From Hyalella azteca (Eukaryota > Arthropoda > Malacostraca > Amphipoda > Hyalellidae): a stretch of 64,000 nucleotides of DNA. Location of the stretch: assembly GCF_000764305.2 (NCBI RefSeq), contig NW_025944962.1, forward strand, positions 69,515-133,514, written 5' to 3'. Position numbers and translations under genes: made by a program. How positions within the stretch are numbered: the first letter of the stretch is position 1; each line of letters begins with the position of its first letter. Below, piece after piece: positions 57,626-64,000 of this stretch. The notes beneath the pieces were generated by a model. It ran no database searches and was not told the DNA's origin. It saw only the letters and a list, made by a program, of their open reading frames with translations.

Positions 57626-58608
57626 GGTTCAGGATTTCAAGAGGTTTGTGAAGACCTGAACGTCATGAAAAGGTGCAAGGAACTATTTCAATCTCTCGTT
57701 GTTGCCCTTCGAAGCCGATGGCGCTCCTTGGCGCGCTGTGCGGTGGCTGTTGTCTCTCTCCTGCTACTGCTGCTACTGGGGATGCTCACACAAGACAGTG
57801 GTTACTTAAGCAGTCTTGTTGATGAAAGATTTTTGCATCAAGGAAACAATGGGAATAGCAACATCCTCATCGATCTAACCAATTTTGAGTACCTTCAAAA
57901 TCCAAGAATTTGTGATGGCTCAGCAGAAGATGTGTTGGCACTTGTTTTGGTTCACTCACATCCTAGTCACATCAATCACAGGAATAGGCTTCGAGAACAA
58001 ATGCCTCGGGAAATTTTGGCGGAAATTGGCGAGCTTTCCTTTTGGGTGATCCAAATGTAAGCCAAGAACAATACCTGCGGGTTAATCAAAGCAAAATTGA
58101 TGCGGAAAACAACAAGTTTAATGATATTGTCCAAGGCAATTTCCAGGATCACTATCGAAATCTCACATACAAGCATATCATGGGTCTGACTTGGGCTACG
58201 CACTTCTGCTCTCGTGCGGTGTTCGTAATCAAGATGGATGATGACATTACAGTGAATTTTTTTCACGTACGACAACTTTTGCAAACCAGGTACACTAACA
58301 TCAAAAATGTTCTACTAGGACTAGTTGTAATTAAGGCGAAGCCTTTTAGATTAAACAACAAATGGCAGGTAACGCAAGAGGAATATGTCGGTGATGAATA
58401 CCCTACATATTTAAGCGGATGGTTCTACATTGCACCAATGGAAACTGCGAGGAAACTGGTAGGAAACGCTCACAGATTTCGATATTTTTGGATTGATGAC
58501 GTCTTCGTAACTGGGATAATAGCGCAAGACCTGCAAATAGAACGGCGAAACATTGACACCAAGATTGAAACATGGTCTTCATGGGAAAAGCCCCCACGAG
58601 ATAATTAG
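57626..58608 (+). pseudogene. Decayed GT31 beta-1,3-glycosyltransferase paralogue
   Basis: The acceptor (AG 57624-57625), start (57665), Leu-rich anchor and most of the coding sequence match the intact copy. Just before FLLG, seven bases (TATGAGA at 46762-46768 in the intact copy) are missing between 58029 and 58030. The first frame therefore shifts and ends at 58060, after about 131 codons. The C-terminal half stays open in another frame (58042-58608) with KMDDD, YPTYL and DDVFVTG. Other likely damaging changes are YLSGWFYI for YLRGGFYI and DDVFVTG for EDVFVTG. The polyadenylation signal is also lost. The good conservation of the separated second half suggests a fairly recent loss. A sequencing error is possible but would need to be a 7-bp one. 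Confidence 0.88.
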
Positions 58609-58744
58609 TTTTCTTATAGGTATTATTGCAATGCTATTGGGATTGTATCGAAAAACTTTACGATTTATTCAGTTGGAGTTTAATGGACAAGTACAAAGAT
58701 CCCAATGAAAATTGGAAAGTAAGTAACGGCTTAGCAGGAACGGC

Positions 58745-59935
58745 CACTGAAAAATAATAATGTCCATTTTGAAGACGACCAGAGCTCGTGCGAACTGCTA
58801 GAAGAACAGTTTGAAGAAGTATTTAGGAACCCGCGTTACTCAAAACTGGAGAAAGAAATTATATTCCTTCAGGAATCACCATAGGGGCGGGTGTTGGCGA
58901 AAACTATAATTAATCAAGGATTACCAAAAATTAAGAAAGAATATTTACGCAATCTGATGATTCGATAATTTCAGGCATCAAAATATGTTTTCAAAACGTT
59001 GATGAATGCTAGAAAATTTTGCAAAAACATTAAAAAAAGTAATTTACAGTTCCGAACACCGGAGCAACAGAGGTGTATTTAAGAATATCAACTTGTTCGG
59101 CTTCTGGGCCAGATGGAGTTCCTGCGCAGTGTTGCTGAAAAAATGTGTCGTTACACTGAAAGCCGAACTGACTATGCTGTGGATAACATCGTTGAGAGAA
59201 GAAACTTCCCTAGTTGCCCAAAATTGAAACCAGTAACTTCAAGCTACAAAAAGGGTATGAAAAACAAACGTTAAAATTACAGGCTGGAGACATCAATATT
59301 ACATGTTATCAAAGTGTTTTAGGAAATCGTTGCTAGATGGTAGATACAAACATGGGAGGAAGATGAATTTTTCACAGAAAGCAACAAGGTTTTAGGCAAA
59401 ATCGTTCCTGCCTGTCCATGTATAGCATCACCACCAAATTCTGGCCATGCAGGAAGTGGGGGCCAGCGTGGACGTAGGGCATTTAGACTTTTCTAAATTG
59501 TTTGACAAAGTTGACCAAGGGGTGCTTGCCAGATAACTAAGACTACACTGGGGGTTGGAGTAGAGTTATTGGCGTAGATCCACAATTTCCTAATTGTTAG
59601 ACTACAAGCTGTCGTTGTTGGAGCTCGAGATCAAGCTAGGCGACGGTAAAATGCAGAGTACCACAGGGAATGGTTCTCTGCCCCTATCCTATTCCTTATA
59701 TTCACATCGTTGACATAAATGTAGAAGTGAGCCACGCCTCAACATTAGCATTCCCGGACGACATCAGGATGCTGATGACTATTGAGGACAGTAAAGACTG
59801 CGAGTGGTTGCAAGAAGCCCTGTCTACAATAAGCGATTGAGCCCAAATGAATAACATGCAATTTTACGGAACCAAATTTTAAATTCTCAGATACAGAAGT
59901 ACCGTCAGCGGGGGAAAATTGGCCTTTTAATTGTA
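58745..59935 (+). pseudogene. LINE reverse-transcriptase remnant (unit 2, longer copy)
   Basis: With many shifts and stops, the plus strand reads NNNVHFEDDQSSCELLEEQF and EEVFRNPRYSKLEKEIIFLQ, then SGPDGVP (59102-59125), LLKKCVVTLKAELTMLWITS, PVTSSYKKGMKNK with NYR and SILHVIKVF, GHLDFSKLFDKVDQGVLAR (about 59478-59536), RLQAVVVGARDQA, VPQG-like and VLCPLLFLIF, and AFPDDIRMLMTIEDSKDCEW (about 59748-59805), then NNMQFYGTKF. The catalytic FADD appears as FPDD. This is a CR1/L2- or jockey-like element in the same orientation as the glycosyltransferase, starting 140 bp after its stop. Confidence 0.78.
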
Positions 59936-60109
59936 AAATTGTCCCACAGTTAAGAAAGGATTTGTTGTGTTGTAATGCGATCCTGTGATGAGTTATCGAC
60001 CTGTCATCAAAGTTTCACCGGTTTCTCACTAGAACGCTCTTAATGCCTCGTAGCACATCAGCTATGGTGCTGACTCCAGTCTGCTTAAGACAGTTAGCGC
60101 AATTGTATT

Positions 60110-60625
60110 TATTTCATCGGGACTTAGTGCTTAATTGTCTGCATTTGATCATGGCCTAGTGCTTATTTGTTTTTATTTAATCGGAGCTTAGTGCTCAATT
60201 GTCTGTATATGATTGTGAATTGGTGCTTGTCTGCATTTGATCGTGACTTAGTGCTTAGCTGTCTTTATTTAATCAGAGCTTATAGTGCTTAATTGCCTGC
60301 ATGTGATTGTGAGTTAGTGTTTGATTGCCTTATTTGATTCTGATTTTGCGCTTAATTGTCTTTATATGATTGTGACTTAGTGCTTAATTGTCTTTATTTA
60401 ATCGTCACTCTGTGCTTAATTGTCTTTATTTAATCGTGACTTAGTGCTTAATTGTCTTTATTTGATCGTCTCTTAGTGCTTAATTGTCTTTGTTTTATCG
60501 TGGCTTAGTGCTTAATTGTCCATATTTAATCATGGCTTAGTGCTTAATTGTCTATATTCAATCATGGCTTAGTGCTTAATTGTCTTTATTTTAACGTTGC
60601 TTAGTGCTTAGTTGTCTGCATTTGA
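60110..60625. repeat. 32-bp minisatellite, expanded (unit 2)
   Basis: About 16 copies of GCTTAATTGTCTTTATTTAA plus TCGTGACTTAGT. The unit is diverged from the unit 1 version (TGCATTTTATTTTGACTTGG). It abuts the end of the reverse-transcriptase remnant. Confidence 0.92.
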
Positions 60626-60635
60626 TCGCGCGTCG

Positions 60636-61060
60636 AAGAAGAAAAACCAAAATAAGATGCAACTCTACTTCTGGTGAAGATGAAGTTGAGATAGTTTGAG
60701 AGTTTGAGTTTGATGGGAAGGAATACTGCAGGAATAAGTAGGCACATTTCACACGCCAAATGATGATGAAACAAAAGTTGAGTTGAAACCTCAATGAAGA
60801 CTTTGCTGTTGATAACTTTGGGGTTGTTAAATATAATGAACGGAAATACTCTGGCCAAATTATCGGTTTAACTGAAGAAGGATATCAGTTGAATACATGG
60901 AAAATAAACTCAAGTTTTGGCGCTGGCCAGAGAAACAAGATTACTTGCACGACTCGCGACTGGGCGGACGTTCTTCTGAAGATAAATCCTCCAAAAATAC
61001 CCTCAAAGGGGAACCAGTTCTATGTACCAGAACTTAGCAACCATGTGTGATGTAAAATTC
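60636..61060 (+). pseudogene. Remnant coding exon with a WP-motif tail domain (unit 2)
   Basis: A stop-free stretch of about 84 codons (about 60796-61047) reads NEDFAVDNFGVVKYNERKYS, GQIIGLTEEGYQLNTWK and, at its end, ADVLLKINPPKIPSKGNQFY and VPELSNHV, before TGA. In the middle, one base out of frame, FWRWPEKQDYLHDSRL appears, so two compensating shifts are likely. Unit 1 has the same order with extra stops. There is no start codon in the open stretch. I cannot name the family. It resembles small tail modules of arthropod uncharacterised or repeat-encoded proteins. Confidence 0.38.
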
Positions 61061-61689
61061 TGTTTTCAACATTTTAAATACAATGTTTCTCACTAAAATG
61101 ACACTTGTTTCATTCATCACATCACATCATTAACATTTTATGTAAATTTTTGCAATAAAAGGGAAACAGCAAACAAAAATAGTCTATCTAGTCGTGATTT
61201 TATCTGGTCTAAAGTATGGTGGCAAAGTTTCCTTAGCCAAAGAAAATAAAGCAACTCGTGATTATACTACAAAGTGAATGTGAGGTCTCATTGTGGATTT
61301 AATTTATTGATGAGAAAGTTTATTTACTGACTAAGATTCATTGAAAATGAACGAGCTGTCCTGCTCTCTTCGTCTTAAGTAAGACCACAGACTGATCAGT
61401 GTCTGGGAATCCAGGTTCTATTAACGATTAGATGTAGGGAAATATCGAGAACTGACAACTACCGAGGTTGACTGCTCGTAGGCCATATATAAGGAGGCTA
61501 GAGGTGGCGACGATGGGTGGTTTCTAGAAACGCACGGTCTAGGAAGATGTCATATGTCGATCTGTGAGACTGTGGCTAGTGATTGAGGTAGTGGTAGTTA
61601 CTGACAACCTGCCTCGTAGGGACAAAAAATAAGATTTCTTCCTGCTAGGACGAAGCAAGGCTGTTCCAGAGCGACGGACAATAGCAAGT
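61061..61689. other. Conserved non-coding part of the duplication
   Basis: Matches 48576-49204. A CATCACATCACATCAT microsatellite expansion (61116-61131) is private to this copy. Confidence 0.5.
61486..61493 (+). promoter_or_regulatory. TATA-like box, unit 2 copy
   Basis: TATATAAG in the same 23-bp context as at 49006-49013. No gene downstream is recognised. Confidence 0.35.
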
Positions 61690-62015
61690 GAAACCTGCCA
61701 AGAGATCTGACAAGCCGATACCGATCCGAGATATGAGAGACCTGCCACGAGATCCAATAATCTGACCTCACTACGAGACAAGTGAGACCTGTCAAGATAT
61801 CCGACAAACTGACCTAACTACGAGAAAAGGAAGACCTGCTAAGAAATACGACAAGCCGACCTCGCTACGAGATGAGGGAGACCTGCCAAGAGATCCAATA
61901 ATCTGGCCGCACTACGAGACAAGGGAGACCTGCCAAGAGATCCGACAAACTACTTAACTACGAGAAAAGGGAGGGAGACCTGCTAAGAAATACAAGCCGA
62001 CCTCGCTACGAGATA
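61690..62015. repeat. ~47-bp minisatellite (unit 2)
   Basis: About 6-7 copies of the CCTGCCAAGAGATCCGACAA / CACTACGAGA unit. Internal copies are arranged differently from unit 1. Confidence 0.9.
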
Positions 62016-63490
62016 AGCAGCCACCGAGCCAATGATCGACCGGCCGACGACATCGAGTGATACAAGTTACAGTAAACTGGTAACAATACAGTAAGAAGGT
62101 CTCGGAGCAAAGAGAAGCCAAGCCCTGTTTCCACCGCCGCGCGTACACGTGGGAGTAACGTTGTTGCCTTCTCTGCATGGGGACAGCCTTCTCACGCCTT
62201 AGCTCACTGGACGGGGTCCGTTGTTAGGGAAAGTGTGGGCATCAGGGGTGAATAATGTTGTGTCGGTGCTCAACACAAAAATCAGTTGTCTGTAAAACGT
62301 TAAATGGTTTTTCATGCCCCCTCTAATGTTGACCGTCAAAAAAGAAAGGAGAACTTTTTACGTGTCACATATGTAGATCAGCTTGAGCCAATCATGAACT
62401 TGACGTGAAAGTGTCAAAGTCTCGAGGTATCATGTGTTGTATGTACTCTTAAACTAATCATAATATGGAAGGAATATACTCCTCTTCTAATCAATAAAAT
62501 CTGCTAATTATTGATATTTATGCGCGTGTATACGCGTAAATTGCTGGCCTTTCGAGCTGAATGTAAGCTCAATCTTCAAGCATATGACAAGTGAGCCTCA
62601 GAAAAAAATATTGTGATGGCCAGCAAATTTTCCGCACAACAGTTCAAATAACTTATGAAAAACGTTCTTGTGAGTAAATGGTTTTCATACATATGAACGC
62701 GATTAAAAATAAAAAAATTCTTGGTTAATTTAGTTTATTATATTTGAAAGCAAGACACAGGAGAACACGAATAAAATTCTGTTCCCGATTGCAACATTTT
62801 ACAACGAACAGAAACGGACAGGTAACACGAATATCGGTCCCATCAGGATTCTTTAATGTATTTAAAGTTAAAATGAAGCATACTGTCATCACGGTGTCTA
62901 TGTCTGTCATAAGATAGCGTAGTTAATTCCAAGCAAGTATCCATCCTTCATATACTGTATGTACGAGTCACATTCAGTCGTGAATTCGATCATACCGCGA
63001 GTCTCTCGTGTTTTGGAAACACAATAACGAAAAAAGGTAACCAAGCTATCGGTAATGGAATATGTTAGAGGTAGATATTATATTATTTTTATCGTGTTTT
63101 TACTCGATTATAATCGCTCATAAAAAGAACACCACTGGTAAGGTTGGACGAAGTCCCGAATGCTGTTCCTTCTTACCTGTACATCATGAATACTGCGTTA
63201 GAAGGAGAGTAAGGGTTAGAAAATTATCAACATTATATGAAAAATCTGAAGCTCATTGGTACAGTCCTCTTGCGCCAAAAACTCTGTTATCGCCATATTC
63301 TCGAAATAATGTGATAGCTATACGTTGTACCCAACGTTTATTTTTGTAGCTACACGTGTAGCTGCTCCGGTACTTGAGGTAAGCTGCGAATTCTGAACCA
63401 GTCTTTCCCAGGCTGTCTTTCACTGCATGATGAATACTAAATAATGGAATGGATATTAAGAACTTATTCGACAAGCTCGGCGATATATAC
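62016..63490. other. Conserved non-coding part of the duplication
   Basis: Matches 49521-50815. About 190 bp at 63155-63345 is extra relative to unit 1 and contains no recognised element. Confidence 0.5.
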
Positions 63491-64000
63491 ATGCATTATA
63501 ATCAGTACCAAGCTAAAAATTTATTGAGATCTAATTTGCAATGGAAGAAGGAAAATACACACCTTCGCTTGACAGCAGAAATTCATTATCTAATTTTTAT
63601 TCCCATATATGACACTTTTAATAGATGTTATCTGACTCAACACTGGGTTTGTGTTCCACCGCTTCTTACATGCAAAGTCCCAAACAACCTTTGTATTTCC
63701 TGTTTCCCTCGCTACTTTGCGTTTCTGTTGTACAAAATTCTTGATGTAACGTCTCTAAAGCCAATGTACAGACGTCAGCTCATATTAGCAGGAATTAAGA
63801 CAGGAAAGCGAATGAAAATTATTGCTTTGGAAGTTTGGAGGTTTTGGAAAAGCGTGTTTATCGTAGAAACTTAGAGGAGCTACTGGTAGGTAGGATAATA
63901 AAAAGTTGAAGAAAGGATAACAAAGGTTCACTCGGTTTAGAAGCGTAAAAAGATGGACAGAATCGATCAGGTAAAATCAGCGCAAGTATAAGGAGGTTAT
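63491..64000. other. Right-edge stretch with an unrecognised frame and repeat Z copy
   Basis: An open frame 63449-63874 (+, 141 codons) has no recognisable domain. It includes 63745-63840, which is a diverged copy of 45455-45560, where the frame is not kept. That argues against it being a gene. Confidence 0.4.

Larger units (their letters stand above)
57430..63490. repeat. Segmental duplication, unit 2
   Basis: Collinear with 46160-50824 as described there. It is longer mainly because it keeps about 950 bp of reverse-transcriptase remnant (59170-60110), has an expanded 32-bp minisatellite, and carries about 190 bp of extra sequence (roughly 63155-63345) that unit 1 lacks between GAACGAAGTC and GCTACACGYGTAGCTGCTCC. 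Confidence 0.9.

Noticed and set aside
50203..62910. Paired minus-strand frames (50203-50409 and 62725-62910) as a conserved small protein
   Set aside because: The similarity follows from the segmental duplication. Changes are not biased to silent positions as far as I can tell by eye, and no domain is present.

Overview
The window is non-coding-rich eukaryotic DNA, almost certainly from an arthropod (insect or crustacean). The evidence is a block of degenerate TTAGG repeats (arthropod telomere motif), an intron acceptor in front of a glycosyltransferase exon, several decayed non-LTR retrotransposons (LINEs), MITE-like elements, AT-rich spacers and assembly gaps. Species cannot be told from the sequence. 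There are no bacterial-style operons, and only one intact, recognisable protein-coding exon.

Layout. Positions 1-18 kb are a minisatellite-dense stretch: about a dozen unrelated tandem arrays (units of 17 to 45 bp) separated by AT-rich unique DNA. The largest is a very homogeneous 27-bp array at 6614-7555 next to a one-base gap and a broken hAT-like insertion. Positions 18-40 kb are mostly featureless AT-rich DNA. They hold a dead LINE endonuclease (19.2-20.1 kb), a 390-base N gap (24283-24672), four MITE-like insertions (two from one family), a pair of long inverted repeats (28.26-30.14 kb) and four more minisatellites.

Positions 40-64 kb are built from a diverged segmental duplication. One unit carries a GT31-type beta-1,3-glycosyltransferase exon (46397-47347, intact). 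The second carries a paralogue killed by a 7-bp deletion (57626-58608). Downstream of each lies the same sequence order: a LINE reverse-transcriptase remnant, a 32-bp minisatellite, a remnant of a WP-motif tail domain, a conserved TATA-like box, a roughly 47-bp minisatellite and long matching non-coding DNA. A third, partial copy of the unit (40.13-43.4 kb) contains a 2,482-bp terminal-inverted-repeat element. That element is absent from the matching place at 51.45 kb, which preserves its empty site and shows TA as target.

Between the two glycosyltransferase units lies 51.5-57.4 kb. It begins with a 19-bp Tn5/Nextera mosaic-end adapter (51555-51573), so the join between the first unit and what follows may be artificial. 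The segment then holds several LINE fragments whose GC-rich 5' leaders abut short TTAGG runs, a head-to-head palindrome of that leader, a 222-bp degenerate TTAGG block and a near-perfect 24-bp hairpin.

The best leads are the TTAGG-abutting LINE family, the non-autonomous TIR element with its empty site, and the glycosyltransferase duplication. The adapter is a serious caution for any claim about order across 51.55 kb. I found no convincing new multi-gene system.
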